From Amaranthus tricolor (lineage: Eukaryota > Streptophyta > Magnoliopsida > Caryophyllales > Amaranthaceae), in contig NC_080050.1 in NCBI RefSeq assembly GCF_026212465.1, forward strand, positions 33,250,111 through 33,314,110: a stretch of 64,000 bases of DNA, read 5' to 3'. Under the pieces are notes generated by a model. It had not been told where the DNA came from. It saw only the letters and a program-made list of their open reading frames with translations, and searched no databases. The position numbers were made by a program, and so were the translations under genes. How positions within the stretch are numbered: the first letter of the stretch is position 1; every line of letters begins with the position of its first letter. Shown piece by piece: positions 8,741-22,355 of the stretch.

Positions 8741-8860
8741 GGGTGCGATCATACCAGCACTAATGCACCGGATCCCATCAGAACTCCGCAGTTAAGCGTG
8801 CTTGGGCGAGAGTAGTACTAGGATGGGTGACCTCCTGGGAAGTCCTCGTGTTGCACCCCT
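8741..8860 (+). rRNA. 5S rRNA, U14
   Basis: Gene as consensus. Tract 15/20; 681 bp. Confidence 0.97.
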
Positions 8861-9421
8861 TTTTCCGTTCTTTTTTTTTTTTTTTAATTTTTTTTTTTTT
8901 TTTTTTTGTTTCCGCTGCACTTGAGCAAGAGCCATTTCAGTGATTATGGTAATATAATCCTTGGAAGTAATTTTATTTATAAAAATATAACTCGCAACCG
9001 GGCCCCGGCCTCGAATTCACGGGCACTCGAAAGGTAGGACCCGTTGAGGCGGGTCGATGCGCATGCGAACGAATTGTTCGAAAGAGGCGTGCATCGGTGC
9101 GTTCGCGTAAGCGGAAATTGCACCGGATCCCGTCGGAACTCCCCGCGGAAGCGTGCCCGGCGTGGATGGCCTCTTGATTTCCAAGTGTTGCGCGGATTTC
9201 TTAAATATTTCGTCGTTTTTTTGTTGCGAGTTCACCTGGCTTTTACAGCCGGCGGACTCTTTTGTGAATCGGACAATACCGGGAGGGTGAAAAACAGTAT
9301 TTGGGAAGAAGAAGGCTCGAAATAAGGGGTCTCGGTTGCGAATTTACGAGCTTCGGAATGCTCTGGTTTTTTACTTTTGGGCGGCAACGCGCATGTAATC
9401 AAATTGTTACGGTGATTGAAC

Positions 9422-9541
9422 GGGTGCGATCATACCAGCACTAATGCACCGGATCCCATCAGAACTCCGCAGTTAAGCGTGCTTGGGCGAGAGTAGTACT
9501 AGGATGGGTGACCTCCTGGGAAGTCCTCGTGTTGCACCCCT
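9422..9541 (+). rRNA. 5S rRNA, U15
   Basis: Gene as consensus. Tract 14/19; 679 bp. Confidence 0.97.
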
Positions 9542-10100
9542 TTTTCCGTTCTTTTTTTTTTTTTTAATTTTTTTTTTTTTTTTTTTGTTTCCGCTGCACT
9601 TGAGCAAGAGCCATTTCAGTGATTATGGTAATATAATCCTTGGAAGTAATTTTATTTATAAAAATATAACTCGCAACCGGGCCCCGGCCTCGAATTCACG
9701 GGCACTCGAAAGGTAGGACCCGTTGAGGCGGGTCGATGCGCATGCGAACGAATTGTTCGAAAGAGGCGTGCATCGGTGCGTTCGCGTAAGCGGAAATTGC
9801 ACCGGATCCCGTCGGAACTCCCCGCGGAAGCGTGCCCGGCGTGGATGGCCTCTTGATTTCCAAGTGTTGCGCGGATTTCTTAAATATTTCGTCGTTTTTT
9901 TGTTGCGAGTTCACCTGGCTTTTACAGCCGGCGGACTCTTTTGTGAATCGGACAATACCGGGAGGGTGAAAAACAGTATTTGGGAAGAAGAAGGCTCGAA
10001 ATAAGGGGTCTCGGTTGCGAATTTACGAGCTTCGGAATGCTCTGGTTTTTTACTTTTGGGCGGCAACGCGCATGTAATCAAATTGTTACGGTGATTGAAC

Positions 10101-10220
10101 GGGTGCGATCATACCAGCACTAATGCACCGGATCCCATCAGAACTCCGCAGTTAAGCGTGCTTGGGCGAGAGTAGTACTAGGATGGGTGACCTCCTGGGA
10201 AGTCCTCGTGTTGCACCCCT
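10101..10220 (+). rRNA. 5S rRNA, U16
   Basis: Gene as consensus. Tract 15/20; 681 bp. Confidence 0.97.
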
Positions 10221-10781
10221 TTTTCCGTTCTTTTTTTTTTTTTTTAATTTTTTTTTTTTTTTTTTTTGTTTCCGCTGCACTTGAGCAAGAGCCATTTCAG
10301 TGATTATGGTAATATAATCCTTGGAAGTAATTTTATTTATAAAAATATAACTCGCAACCGGGCCCCGGCCTCGAATTCACGGGCACTCGAAAGGTAGGAC
10401 CCGTTGAGGCGGGTCGATGCGCATGCGAACGAATTGTTCGAAAGAGGCGTGCATCGGTGCGTTCGCGTAAGCGGAAATTGCACCGGATCCCGTCGGAACT
10501 CCCCGCGGAAGCGTGCCCGGCGTGGATGGCCTCTTGATTTCCAAGTGTTGCGCGGATTTCTTAAATATTTCGTCGTTTTTTTGTTGCGAGTTCACCTGGC
10601 TTTTACAGCCGGCGGACTCTTTTGTGAATCGGACAATACCGGGAGGGTGAAAAACAGTATTTGGGAAGAAGAAGGCTCGAAATAAGGGGTCTCGGTTGCG
10701 AATTTACGAGCTTCGGAATGCTCTGGTTTTTTACTTTTGGGCGGCAACGCGCATGTAATCAAATTGTTACGGTGATTGAAC

Positions 10782-10901
10782 GGGTGCGATCATACCAGCA
10801 CTAATGCACCGGATCCCATCAGAACTCCGCAGTTAAGCGTGCTTGGGCGAGAGTAGTACTAGGATGGGTGACCTCCTGGGAAGTCCTCGTGTTGCACCCC
10901 T
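10782..10901 (+). rRNA. 5S rRNA, U17
   Basis: Gene as consensus. Tract 16/19; 681 bp. Confidence 0.97.
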
Positions 10902-11462
10902 TTTTCCGTTCTTTTTTTTTTTTTTTTAATTTTTTTTTTTTTTTTTTTGTTTCCGCTGCACTTGAGCAAGAGCCATTTCAGTGATTATGGTAATATAATC
11001 CTTGGAAGTAATTTTATTTATAAAAATATAACTCGCAACCGGGCCCCGGCCTCGAATTCACGGGCACTCGAAAGGTAGGACCCGTTGAGGCGGGTCGATG
11101 CGCATGCGAACGAATTGTTCGAAAGAGGCGTGCATCGGTGCGTTCGCGTAAGCGGAAATTGCACCGGATCCCGTCGGAACTCCCCGCGGAAGCGTGCCCG
11201 GCGTGGATGGCCTCTTGATTTCCAAGTGTTGCGCGGATTTCTTAAATATTTCGTCGTTTTTTTGTTGCGAGTTCACCTGGCTTTTACAGCCGGCGGACTC
11301 TTTTGTGAATCGGACAATACCGGGAGGGTGAAAAACAGTATTTGGGAAGAAGAAGGCTCGAAATAAGGGGTCTCGGTTGCGAATTTACGAGCTTCGGAAT
11401 GCTCTGGTTTTTTACTTTTGGGCGGCAACGCGCATGTAATCAAATTGTTACGGTGATTGAAC

Positions 11463-11582
11463 GGGTGCGATCATACCAGCACTAATGCACCGGATCCCAT
11501 CAGAACTCCGCAGTTAAGCGTGCTTGGGCGAGAGTAGTACTAGGATGGGTGACCTCCTGGGAAGTCCTCGTGTTGCACCCCT
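11463..11582 (+). rRNA. 5S rRNA, U18
   Basis: Gene as consensus. Tract 15/20; 681 bp. Confidence 0.97.
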
Positions 11583-12143
11583 TTTTCCGTTCTTTTTTTT
11601 TTTTTTTAATTTTTTTTTTTTTTTTTTTTGTTTCCGCTGCACTTGAGCAAGAGCCATTTCAGTGATTATGGTAATATAATCCTTGGAAGTAATTTTATTT
11701 ATAAAAATATAACTCGCAACCGGGCCCCGGCCTCGAATTCACGGGCACTCGAAAGGTAGGACCCGTTGAGGCGGGTCGATGCGCATGCGAACGAATTGTT
11801 CGAAAGAGGCGTGCATCGGTGCGTTCGCGTAAGCGGAAATTGCACCGGATCCCGTCGGAACTCCCCGCGGAAGCGTGCCCGGCGTGGATGGCCTCTTGAT
11901 TTCCAAGTGTTGCGCGGATTTCTTAAATATTTCGTCGTTTTTTTGTTGCGAGTTCACCTGGCTTTTACAGCCGGCGGACTCTTTTGTGAATCGGACAATA
12001 CCGGGAGGGTGAAAAACAGTATTTGGGAAGAAGAAGGCTCGAAATAAGGGGTCTCGGTTGCGAATTTACGAGCTTCGGAATGCTCTGGTTTTTTACTTTT
12101 GGGCGGCAACGCGCATGTAATCAAATTGTTACGGTGATTGAAC

Positions 12144-12263
12144 GGGTGCGATCATACCAGCACTAATGCACCGGATCCCATCAGAACTCCGCAGTTAAGC
12201 GTGCTTGGGCGAGAGTAGTACTAGGATGGGTGACCTCCTGGGAAGTCCTCGTGTTGCACCCCT
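12144..12263 (+). rRNA. 5S rRNA, U19
   Basis: Gene as consensus. Tract 15/19; 680 bp. Confidence 0.97.
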
Positions 12264-12823
12264 TTTTCCGTTCTTTTTTTTTTTTTTTAATTTTTTTTTT
12301 TTTTTTTTTGTTTCCGCTGCACTTGAGCAAGAGCCATTTCAGTGATTATGGTAATATAATCCTTGGAAGTAATTTTATTTATAAAAATATAACTCGCAAC
12401 CGGGCCCCGGCCTCGAATTCACGGGCACTCGAAAGGTAGGACCCGTTGAGGCGGGTCGATGCGCATGCGAACGAATTGTTCGAAAGAGGCGTGCATCGGT
12501 GCGTTCGCGTAAGCGGAAATTGCACCGGATCCCGTCGGAACTCCCCGCGGAAGCGTGCCCGGCGTGGATGGCCTCTTGATTTCCAAGTGTTGCGCGGATT
12601 TCTTAAATATTTCGTCGTTTTTTTGTTGCGAGTTCACCTGGCTTTTACAGCCGGCGGACTCTTTTGTGAATCGGACAATACCGGGAGGGTGAAAAACAGT
12701 ATTTGGGAAGAAGAAGGCTCGAAATAAGGGGTCTCGGTTGCGAATTTACGAGCTTCGGAATGCTCTGGTTTTTTACTTTTGGGCGGCAACGCGCATGTAA
12801 TCAAATTGTTACGGTGATTGAAC

Positions 12824-12943
12824 GGGTGCGATCATACCAGCACTAATGCACCGGATCCCATCAGAACTCCGCAGTTAAGCGTGCTTGGGCGAGAGTAGTA
12901 CTAGGATGGGTGACCTCCTGGGAAGTCCTCGTGTTGCACCCCT
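12824..12943 (+). rRNA. 5S rRNA, U20
   Basis: Gene as consensus. Tract 16/19; 681 bp. Confidence 0.97.
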
Positions 12944-13504
12944 TTTTCCGTTCTTTTTTTTTTTTTTTTAATTTTTTTTTTTTTTTTTTTGTTTCCGCTG
13001 CACTTGAGCAAGAGCCATTTCAGTGATTATGGTAATATAATCCTTGGAAGTAATTTTATTTATAAAAATATAACTCGCAACCGGGCCCCGGCCTCGAATT
13101 CACGGGCACTCGAAAGGTAGGACCCGTTGAGGCGGGTCGATGCGCATGCGAACGAATTGTTCGAAAGAGGCGTGCATCGGTGCGTTCGCGTAAGCGGAAA
13201 TTGCACCGGATCCCGTCGGAACTCCCCGCGGAAGCGTGCCCGGCGTGGATGGCCTCTTGATTTCCAAGTGTTGCGCGGATTTCTTAAATATTTCGTCGTT
13301 TTTTTGTTGCGAGTTCACCTGGCTTTTACAGCCGGCGGACTCTTTTGTGAATCGGACAATACCGGGAGGGTGAAAAACAGTATTTGGGAAGAAGAAGGCT
13401 CGAAATAAGGGGTCTCGGTTGCGAATTTACGAGCTTCGGAATGCTCTGGTTTTTTACTTTTGGGCGGCAACGCGCATGTAATCAAATTGTTACGGTGATT
13501 GAAC

Positions 13505-13624
13505 GGGTGCGATCATACCAGCACTAATGCACCGGATCCCATCAGAACTCCGCAGTTAAGCGTGCTTGGGCGAGAGTAGTACTAGGATGGGTGACCTCCT
13601 GGGAAGTCCTCGTGTTGCACCCCT
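13505..13624 (+). rRNA. 5S rRNA, U21
   Basis: Gene as consensus. Tract 16/19; 681 bp. Confidence 0.97.
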
Positions 13625-14185
13625 TTTTCCGTTCTTTTTTTTTTTTTTTTAATTTTTTTTTTTTTTTTTTTGTTTCCGCTGCACTTGAGCAAGAGCCATT
13701 TCAGTGATTATGGTAATATAATCCTTGGAAGTAATTTTATTTATAAAAATATAACTCGCAACCGGGCCCCGGCCTCGAATTCACGGGCACTCGAAAGGTA
13801 GGACCCGTTGAGGCGGGTCGATGCGCATGCGAACGAATTGTTCGAAAGAGGCGTGCATCGGTGCGTTCGCGTAAGCGGAAATTGCACCGGATCCCGTCGG
13901 AACTCCCCGCGGAAGCGTGCCCGGCGTGGATGGCCTCTTGATTTCCAAGTGTTGCGCGGATTTCTTAAATATTTCGTCGTTTTTTTGTTGCGAGTTCACC
14001 TGGCTTTTACAGCCGGCGGACTCTTTTGTGAATCGGACAATACCGGGAGGGTGAAAAACAGTATTTGGGAAGAAGAAGGCTCGAAATAAGGGGTCTCGGT
14101 TGCGAATTTACGAGCTTCGGAATGCTCTGGTTTTTTACTTTTGGGCGGCAACGCGCATGTAATCAAATTGTTACGGTGATTGAAC

Positions 14186-14305
14186 GGGTGCGATCATACC
14201 AGCACTAATGCACCGGATCCCATCAGAACTCCGCAGTTAAGCGTGCTTGGGCGAGAGTAGTACTAGGATGGGTGACCTCCTGGGAAGTCCTCGTGTTGCA
14301 CCCCT
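14186..14305 (+). rRNA. 5S rRNA, U22
   Basis: Gene as consensus. Tract 15/19; 680 bp. Confidence 0.97.
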
Positions 14306-14865
14306 TTTTCCGTTCTTTTTTTTTTTTTTTAATTTTTTTTTTTTTTTTTTTGTTTCCGCTGCACTTGAGCAAGAGCCATTTCAGTGATTATGGTAATATA
14401 ATCCTTGGAAGTAATTTTATTTATAAAAATATAACTCGCAACCGGGCCCCGGCCTCGAATTCACGGGCACTCGAAAGGTAGGACCCGTTGAGGCGGGTCG
14501 ATGCGCATGCGAACGAATTGTTCGAAAGAGGCGTGCATCGGTGCGTTCGCGTAAGCGGAAATTGCACCGGATCCCGTCGGAACTCCCCGCGGAAGCGTGC
14601 CCGGCGTGGATGGCCTCTTGATTTCCAAGTGTTGCGCGGATTTCTTAAATATTTCGTCGTTTTTTTGTTGCGAGTTCACCTGGCTTTTACAGCCGGCGGA
14701 CTCTTTTGTGAATCGGACAATACCGGGAGGGTGAAAAACAGTATTTGGGAAGAAGAAGGCTCGAAATAAGGGGTCTCGGTTGCGAATTTACGAGCTTCGG
14801 AATGCTCTGGTTTTTTACTTTTGGGCGGCAACGCGCATGTAATCAAATTGTTACGGTGATTGAAC

Positions 14866-14985
14866 GGGTGCGATCATACCAGCACTAATGCACCGGATCC
14901 CATCAGAACTCCGCAGTTAAGCGTGCTTGGGCGAGAGTAGTACTAGGATGGGTGACCTCCTGGGAAGTCCTCGTGTTGCACCCCT
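14866..14985 (+). rRNA. 5S rRNA, U23
   Basis: Gene as consensus. Tract 15/19; 680 bp. Confidence 0.97.
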
Positions 14986-15545
14986 TTTTCCGTTCTTTTT
15001 TTTTTTTTTTAATTTTTTTTTTTTTTTTTTTGTTTCCGCTGCACTTGAGCAAGAGCCATTTCAGTGATTATGGTAATATAATCCTTGGAAGTAATTTTAT
15101 TTATAAAAATATAACTCGCAACCGGGCCCCGGCCTCGAATTCACGGGCACTCGAAAGGTAGGACCCGTTGAGGCGGGTCGATGCGCATGCGAACGAATTG
15201 TTCGAAAGAGGCGTGCATCGGTGCGTTCGCGTAAGCGGAAATTGCACCGGATCCCGTCGGAACTCCCCGCGGAAGCGTGCCCGGCGTGGATGGCCTCTTG
15301 ATTTCCAAGTGTTGCGCGGATTTCTTAAATATTTCGTCGTTTTTTTGTTGCGAGTTCACCTGGCTTTTACAGCCGGCGGACTCTTTTGTGAATCGGACAA
15401 TACCGGGAGGGTGAAAAACAGTATTTGGGAAGAAGAAGGCTCGAAATAAGGGGTCTCGGTTGCGAATTTACGAGCTTCGGAATGCTCTGGTTTTTTACTT
15501 TTGGGCGGCAACGCGCATGTAATCAAATTGTTACGGTGATTGAAC

Positions 15546-15665
15546 GGGTGCGATCATACCAGCACTAATGCACCGGATCCCATCAGAACTCCGCAGTTAA
15601 GCGTGCTTGGGCGAGAGTAGTACTAGGATGGGTGACCTCCTGGGAAGTCCTCGTGTTGCACCCCT
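15546..15665 (+). rRNA. 5S rRNA, U24
   Basis: Gene as consensus. Tract 14/19; 679 bp. Confidence 0.97.
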
Positions 15666-16224
15666 TTTTCCGTTCTTTTTTTTTTTTTTAATTTTTTTTT
15701 TTTTTTTTTTGTTTCCGCTGCACTTGAGCAAGAGCCATTTCAGTGATTATGGTAATATAATCCTTGGAAGTAATTTTATTTATAAAAATATAACTCGCAA
15801 CCGGGCCCCGGCCTCGAATTCACGGGCACTCGAAAGGTAGGACCCGTTGAGGCGGGTCGATGCGCATGCGAACGAATTGTTCGAAAGAGGCGTGCATCGG
15901 TGCGTTCGCGTAAGCGGAAATTGCACCGGATCCCGTCGGAACTCCCCGCGGAAGCGTGCCCGGCGTGGATGGCCTCTTGATTTCCAAGTGTTGCGCGGAT
16001 TTCTTAAATATTTCGTCGTTTTTTTGTTGCGAGTTCACCTGGCTTTTACAGCCGGCGGACTCTTTTGTGAATCGGACAATACCGGGAGGGTGAAAAACAG
16101 TATTTGGGAAGAAGAAGGCTCGAAATAAGGGGTCTCGGTTGCGAATTTACGAGCTTCGGAATGCTCTGGTTTTTTACTTTTGGGCGGCAACGCGCATGTA
16201 ATCAAATTGTTACGGTGATTGAAC

Positions 16225-16344
16225 GGGTGCGATCATACCAGCACTAATGCACTGGATCCCATCAGAACTCCGCAGTTAAGCGTGCTTGGGCGAGAGTAGT
16301 ACTAGGATGGGTGACCTCCTGGGAAGTCCTCGTGTTGCACCCCT
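16225..16344 (+). rRNA. 5S rRNA, U25 (C29T)
   Basis: One substitution, C to T at residue 29 (16253), CACCGG to CACTGG. It is a CpG transition, as expected from cytosine methylation. It lies outside the internal promoter. Tract 15/21; 682 bp. Confidence 0.95.
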
Positions 16345-16906
16345 TTTTCCGTTCTTTTTTTTTTTTTTTAATTTTTTTTTTTTTTTTTTTTTGTTTCCGC
16401 TGCACTTGAGCAAGAGCCATTTCAGTGATTATGGTAATATAATCCTTGGAAGTAATTTTATTTATAAAAATATAACTCGCAACCGGGCCCCGGCCTCGAA
16501 TTCACGGGCACTCGAAAGGTAGGACCCGTTGAGGCGGGTCGATGCGCATGCGAACGAATTGTTCGAAAGAGGCGTGCATCGGTGCGTTCGCGTAAGCGGA
16601 AATTGCACCGGATCCCGTCGGAACTCCCCGCGGAAGCGTGCCCGGCGTGGATGGCCTCTTGATTTCCAAGTGTTGCGCGGATTTCTTAAATATTTCGTCG
16701 TTTTTTTGTTGCGAGTTCACCTGGCTTTTACAGCCGGCGGACTCTTTTGTGAATCGGACAATACCGGGAGGGTGAAAAACAGTATTTGGGAAGAAGAAGG
16801 CTCGAAATAAGGGGTCTCGGTTGCGAATTTACGAGCTTCGGAATGCTCTGGTTTTTTACTTTTGGGCGGCAACGCGCATGTAATCAAATTGTTACGGTGA
16901 TTGAAC

Positions 16907-17026
16907 GGGTGCGATCATACCAGCACTAATGCACCGGATCCCATCAGAACTCCGCAGTTAAGCGTGCTTGGGCGAGAGTAGTACTAGGATGGGTGACCTC
17001 CTGGGAAGTCCTCGTGTTGCACCCCT
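16907..17026 (+). rRNA. 5S rRNA, U26
   Basis: Gene as consensus. Tract 15/21, shared only with the neighbour U25; 682 bp. Confidence 0.97.
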
Positions 17027-17588
17027 TTTTCCGTTCTTTTTTTTTTTTTTTAATTTTTTTTTTTTTTTTTTTTTGTTTCCGCTGCACTTGAGCAAGAGCC
17101 ATTTCAGTGATTATGGTAATATAATCCTTGGAAGTAATTTTATTTATAAAAATATAACTCGCAACCGGGCCCCGGCCTCGAATTCACGGGCACTCGAAAG
17201 GTAGGACCCGTTGAGGCGGGTCGATGCGCATGCGAACGAATTGTTCGAAAGAGGCGTGCATCGGTGCGTTCGCGTAAGCGGAAATTGCACCGGATCCCGT
17301 CGGAACTCCCCGCGGAAGCGTGCCCGGCGTGGATGGCCTCTTGATTTCCAAGTGTTGCGCGGATTTCTTAAATATTTCGTCGTTTTTTTGTTGCGAGTTC
17401 ACCTGGCTTTTACAGCCGGCGGACTCTTTTGTGAATCGGACAATACCGGGAGGGTGAAAAACAGTATTTGGGAAGAAGAAGGCTCGAAATAAGGGGTCTC
17501 GGTTGCGAATTTACGAGCTTCGGAATGCTCTGGTTTTTTACTTTTGGGCGGCAACGCGCATGTAATCAAATTGTTACGGTGATTGAAC

Positions 17589-17708
17589 GGGTGCGATCAT
17601 ACCAGCACTAATGCACCGGATCCCATCAGAACTCCGCAGTTAAGCGTGCTTGGGCGAGAGTAGTACTAGGATGGGTGACCTCCTGGGAAGTCCTCGTGTT
17701 GCACCCCT
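17589..17708 (+). rRNA. 5S rRNA, U27
   Basis: Gene as consensus. Tract 15/20; 681 bp. Confidence 0.97.
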
Positions 17709-18269
17709 TTTTCCGTTCTTTTTTTTTTTTTTTAATTTTTTTTTTTTTTTTTTTTGTTTCCGCTGCACTTGAGCAAGAGCCATTTCAGTGATTATGGTAA
17801 TATAATCCTTGGAAGTAATTTTATTTATAAAAATATAACTCGCAACCGGGCCCCGGCCTCGAATTCACGGGCACTCGAAAGGTAGGACCCGTTGAGGCGG
17901 GTCGATGCGCATGCGAACGAATTGTTCGAAAGAGGCGTGCATCGGTGCGTTCGCGTAAGCGGAAATTGCACCGGATCCCGTCGGAACTCCCCGCGGAAGC
18001 GTGCCCGGCGTGGATGGCCTCTTGATTTCCAAGTGTTGCGCGGATTTCTTAAATATTTCGTCGTTTTTTTGTTGCGAGTTCACCTGGCTTTTACAGCCGG
18101 CGGACTCTTTTGTGAATCGGACAATACCGGGAGGGTGAAAAACAGTATTTGGGAAGAAGAAGGCTCGAAATAAGGGGTCTCGGTTGCGAATTTACGAGCT
18201 TCGGAATGCTCTGGTTTTTTACTTTTGGGCGGCAACGCGCATGTAATCAAATTGTTACGGTGATTGAAC

Positions 18270-18389
18270 GGGTGCGATCATACCAGCACTAATGCACCGG
18301 ATCCCATCAGAACTCCGCAGTTAAGCGTGCTTGGGCGAGAGTAGTACTAGGATGGGTGACCTCCTGGGAAGTCCTCGTGTTGCACCCCT
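18270..18389 (+). rRNA. 5S rRNA, U28
   Basis: Gene as consensus. Tract 15/19; 680 bp. Confidence 0.97.
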
Positions 18390-18949
18390 TTTTCCGTTCT
18401 TTTTTTTTTTTTTTAATTTTTTTTTTTTTTTTTTTGTTTCCGCTGCACTTGAGCAAGAGCCATTTCAGTGATTATGGTAATATAATCCTTGGAAGTAATT
18501 TTATTTATAAAAATATAACTCGCAACCGGGCCCCGGCCTCGAATTCACGGGCACTCGAAAGGTAGGACCCGTTGAGGCGGGTCGATGCGCATGCGAACGA
18601 ATTGTTCGAAAGAGGCGTGCATCGGTGCGTTCGCGTAAGCGGAAATTGCACCGGATCCCGTCGGAACTCCCCGCGGAAGCGTGCCCGGCGTGGATGGCCT
18701 CTTGATTTCCAAGTGTTGCGCGGATTTCTTAAATATTTCGTCGTTTTTTTGTTGCGAGTTCACCTGGCTTTTACAGCCGGCGGACTCTTTTGTGAATCGG
18801 ACAATACCGGGAGGGTGAAAAACAGTATTTGGGAAGAAGAAGGCTCGAAATAAGGGGTCTCGGTTGCGAATTTACGAGCTTCGGAATGCTCTGGTTTTTT
18901 ACTTTTGGGCGGCAACGCGCATGTAATCAAATTGTTACGGTGATTGAAC

Positions 18950-19069
18950 GGGTGCGATCATACCAGCACTAATGCACCGGATCCCATCAGAACTCCGCAG
19001 TTAAGCGTGCTTGGGCGAGAGTAGTACTAGGATGGGTGACCTCCTGGGAAGTCCTCGTGTTGCACCCCT
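18950..19069 (+). rRNA. 5S rRNA, U29
   Basis: Gene as consensus. Tract 16/19; 681 bp. Confidence 0.97.
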
Positions 19070-19630
19070 TTTTCCGTTCTTTTTTTTTTTTTTTTAATTT
19101 TTTTTTTTTTTTTTTTGTTTCCGCTGCACTTGAGCAAGAGCCATTTCAGTGATTATGGTAATATAATCCTTGGAAGTAATTTTATTTATAAAAATATAAC
19201 TCGCAACCGGGCCCCGGCCTCGAATTCACGGGCACTCGAAAGGTAGGACCCGTTGAGGCGGGTCGATGCGCATGCGAACGAATTGTTCGAAAGAGGCGTG
19301 CATCGGTGCGTTCGCGTAAGCGGAAATTGCACCGGATCCCGTCGGAACTCCCCGCGGAAGCGTGCCCGGCGTGGATGGCCTCTTGATTTCCAAGTGTTGC
19401 GCGGATTTCTTAAATATTTCGTCGTTTTTTTGTTGCGAGTTCACCTGGCTTTTACAGCCGGCGGACTCTTTTGTGAATCGGACAATACCGGGAGGGTGAA
19501 AAACAGTATTTGGGAAGAAGAAGGCTCGAAATAAGGGGTCTCGGTTGCGAATTTACGAGCTTCGGAATGCTCTGGTTTTTTACTTTTGGGCGGCAACGCG
19601 CATGTAATCAAATTGTTACGGTGATTGAAC

Positions 19631-19750
19631 GGGTGCGATCATACCAGCACTAATGCACCGGATCCCATCAGAACTCCGCAGTTAAGCGTGCTTGGGCGAG
19701 AGTAGTACTAGGATGGGTGACCTCCTGGGAAGTCCTCGTGTTGCACCCCT
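19631..19750 (+). rRNA. 5S rRNA, U30
   Basis: Gene as consensus. Tract 16/20; 682 bp. Confidence 0.97.
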
Positions 19751-20312
19751 TTTTCCGTTCTTTTTTTTTTTTTTTTAATTTTTTTTTTTTTTTTTTTTGT
19801 TTCCGCTGCACTTGAGCAAGAGCCATTTCAGTGATTATGGTAATATAATCCTTGGAAGTAATTTTATTTATAAAAATATAACTCGCAACCGGGCCCCGGC
19901 CTCGAATTCACGGGCACTCGAAAGGTAGGACCCGTTGAGGCGGGTCGATGCGCATGCGAACGAATTGTTCGAAAGAGGCGTGCATCGGTGCGTTCGCGTA
20001 AGCGGAAATTGCACCGGATCCCGTCGGAACTCCCCGCGGAAGCGTGCCCGGCGTGGATGGCCTCTTGATTTCCAAGTGTTGCGCGGATTTCTTAAATATT
20101 TCGTCGTTTTTTTGTTGCGAGTTCACCTGGCTTTTACAGCCGGCGGACTCTTTTGTGAATCGGACAATACCGGGAGGGTGAAAAACAGTATTTGGGAAGA
20201 AGAAGGCTCGAAATAAGGGGTCTCGGTTGCGAATTTACGAGCTTCGGAATGCTCTGGTTTTTTACTTTTGGGCGGCAACGCGCATGTAATCAAATTGTTA
20301 CGGTGATTGAAC

Positions 20313-20432
20313 GGGTGCGATCATACCAGCACTAATGCACCGGATCCCATCAGAACTCCGCAGTTAAGCGTGCTTGGGCGAGAGTAGTACTAGGATGGGT
20401 GACCTCCTGGGAAGTCCTCGTGTTGCACCCCT
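20313..20432 (+). rRNA. 5S rRNA, U31
   Basis: Gene as consensus. Tract 16/19; 681 bp. Confidence 0.97.
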
Positions 20433-20993
20433 TTTTCCGTTCTTTTTTTTTTTTTTTTAATTTTTTTTTTTTTTTTTTTGTTTCCGCTGCACTTGAGCAA
20501 GAGCCATTTCAGTGATTATGGTAATATAATCCTTGGAAGTAATTTTATTTATAAAAATATAACTCGCAACCGGGCCCCGGCCTCGAATTCACGGGCACTC
20601 GAAAGGTAGGACCCGTTGAGGCGGGTCGATGCGCATGCGAACGAATTGTTCGAAAGAGGCGTGCATCGGTGCGTTCGCGTAAGCGGAAATTGCACCGGAT
20701 CCCGTCGGAACTCCCCGCGGAAGCGTGCCCGGCGTGGATGGCCTCTTGATTTCCAAGTGTTGCGCGGATTTCTTAAATATTTCGTCGTTTTTTTGTTGCG
20801 AGTTCACCTGGCTTTTACAGCCGGCGGACTCTTTTGTGAATCGGACAATACCGGGAGGGTGAAAAACAGTATTTGGGAAGAAGAAGGCTCGAAATAAGGG
20901 GTCTCGGTTGCGAATTTACGAGCTTCGGAATGCTCTGGTTTTTTACTTTTGGGCGGCAACGCGCATGTAATCAAATTGTTACGGTGATTGAAC

Positions 20994-21113
20994 GGGTGCG
21001 ATCATACCAGCACTAATGCACCGGATCCCATCAGAACTCCGCAGTTAAGCGTGCTTGGGCGAGAGTAGTACTAGGATGGGTGACCTCCTGGGAAGTCCTC
21101 GTGTTGCACCCCT
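20994..21113 (+). rRNA. 5S rRNA, U32
   Basis: Gene as consensus. Tract 16/19; 681 bp. Confidence 0.97.
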
Positions 21114-21674
21114 TTTTCCGTTCTTTTTTTTTTTTTTTTAATTTTTTTTTTTTTTTTTTTGTTTCCGCTGCACTTGAGCAAGAGCCATTTCAGTGATTAT
21201 GGTAATATAATCCTTGGAAGTAATTTTATTTATAAAAATATAACTCGCAACCGGGCCCCGGCCTCGAATTCACGGGCACTCGAAAGGTAGGACCCGTTGA
21301 GGCGGGTCGATGCGCATGCGAACGAATTGTTCGAAAGAGGCGTGCATCGGTGCGTTCGCGTAAGCGGAAATTGCACCGGATCCCGTCGGAACTCCCCGCG
21401 GAAGCGTGCCCGGCGTGGATGGCCTCTTGATTTCCAAGTGTTGCGCGGATTTCTTAAATATTTCGTCGTTTTTTTGTTGCGAGTTCACCTGGCTTTTACA
21501 GCCGGCGGACTCTTTTGTGAATCGGACAATACCGGGAGGGTGAAAAACAGTATTTGGGAAGAAGAAGGCTCGAAATAAGGGGTCTCGGTTGCGAATTTAC
21601 GAGCTTCGGAATGCTCTGGTTTTTTACTTTTGGGCGGCAACGCGCATGTAATCAAATTGTTACGGTGATTGAAC

Positions 21675-21794
21675 GGGTGCGATCATACCAGCACTAATGC
21701 ACCGGATCCCATCAGAACTCCGCAGTTAAGCGTGCTTGGGCGAGAGTAGTACTAGGATGGGTGACCTCCTGGGAAGTCCTCGTGTTGCACCCCT
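21675..21794 (+). rRNA. 5S rRNA, U33
   Basis: Gene as consensus. Tract 16/19; 681 bp. Confidence 0.97.
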
Positions 21795-22355
21795 TTTTCC
21801 GTTCTTTTTTTTTTTTTTTTAATTTTTTTTTTTTTTTTTTTGTTTCCGCTGCACTTGAGCAAGAGCCATTTCAGTGATTATGGTAATATAATCCTTGGAA
21901 GTAATTTTATTTATAAAAATATAACTCGCAACCGGGCCCCGGCCTCGAATTCACGGGCACTCGAAAGGTAGGACCCGTTGAGGCGGGTCGATGCGCATGC
22001 GAACGAATTGTTCGAAAGAGGCGTGCATCGGTGCGTTCGCGTAAGCGGAAATTGCACCGGATCCCGTCGGAACTCCCCGCGGAAGCGTGCCCGGCGTGGA
22101 TGGCCTCTTGATTTCCAAGTGTTGCGCGGATTTCTTAAATATTTCGTCGTTTTTTTGTTGCGAGTTCACCTGGCTTTTACAGCCGGCGGACTCTTTTGTG
22201 AATCGGACAATACCGGGAGGGTGAAAAACAGTATTTGGGAAGAAGAAGGCTCGAAATAAGGGGTCTCGGTTGCGAATTTACGAGCTTCGGAATGCTCTGG
22301 TTTTTTACTTTTGGGCGGCAACGCGCATGTAATCAAATTGTTACGGTGATTGAAC

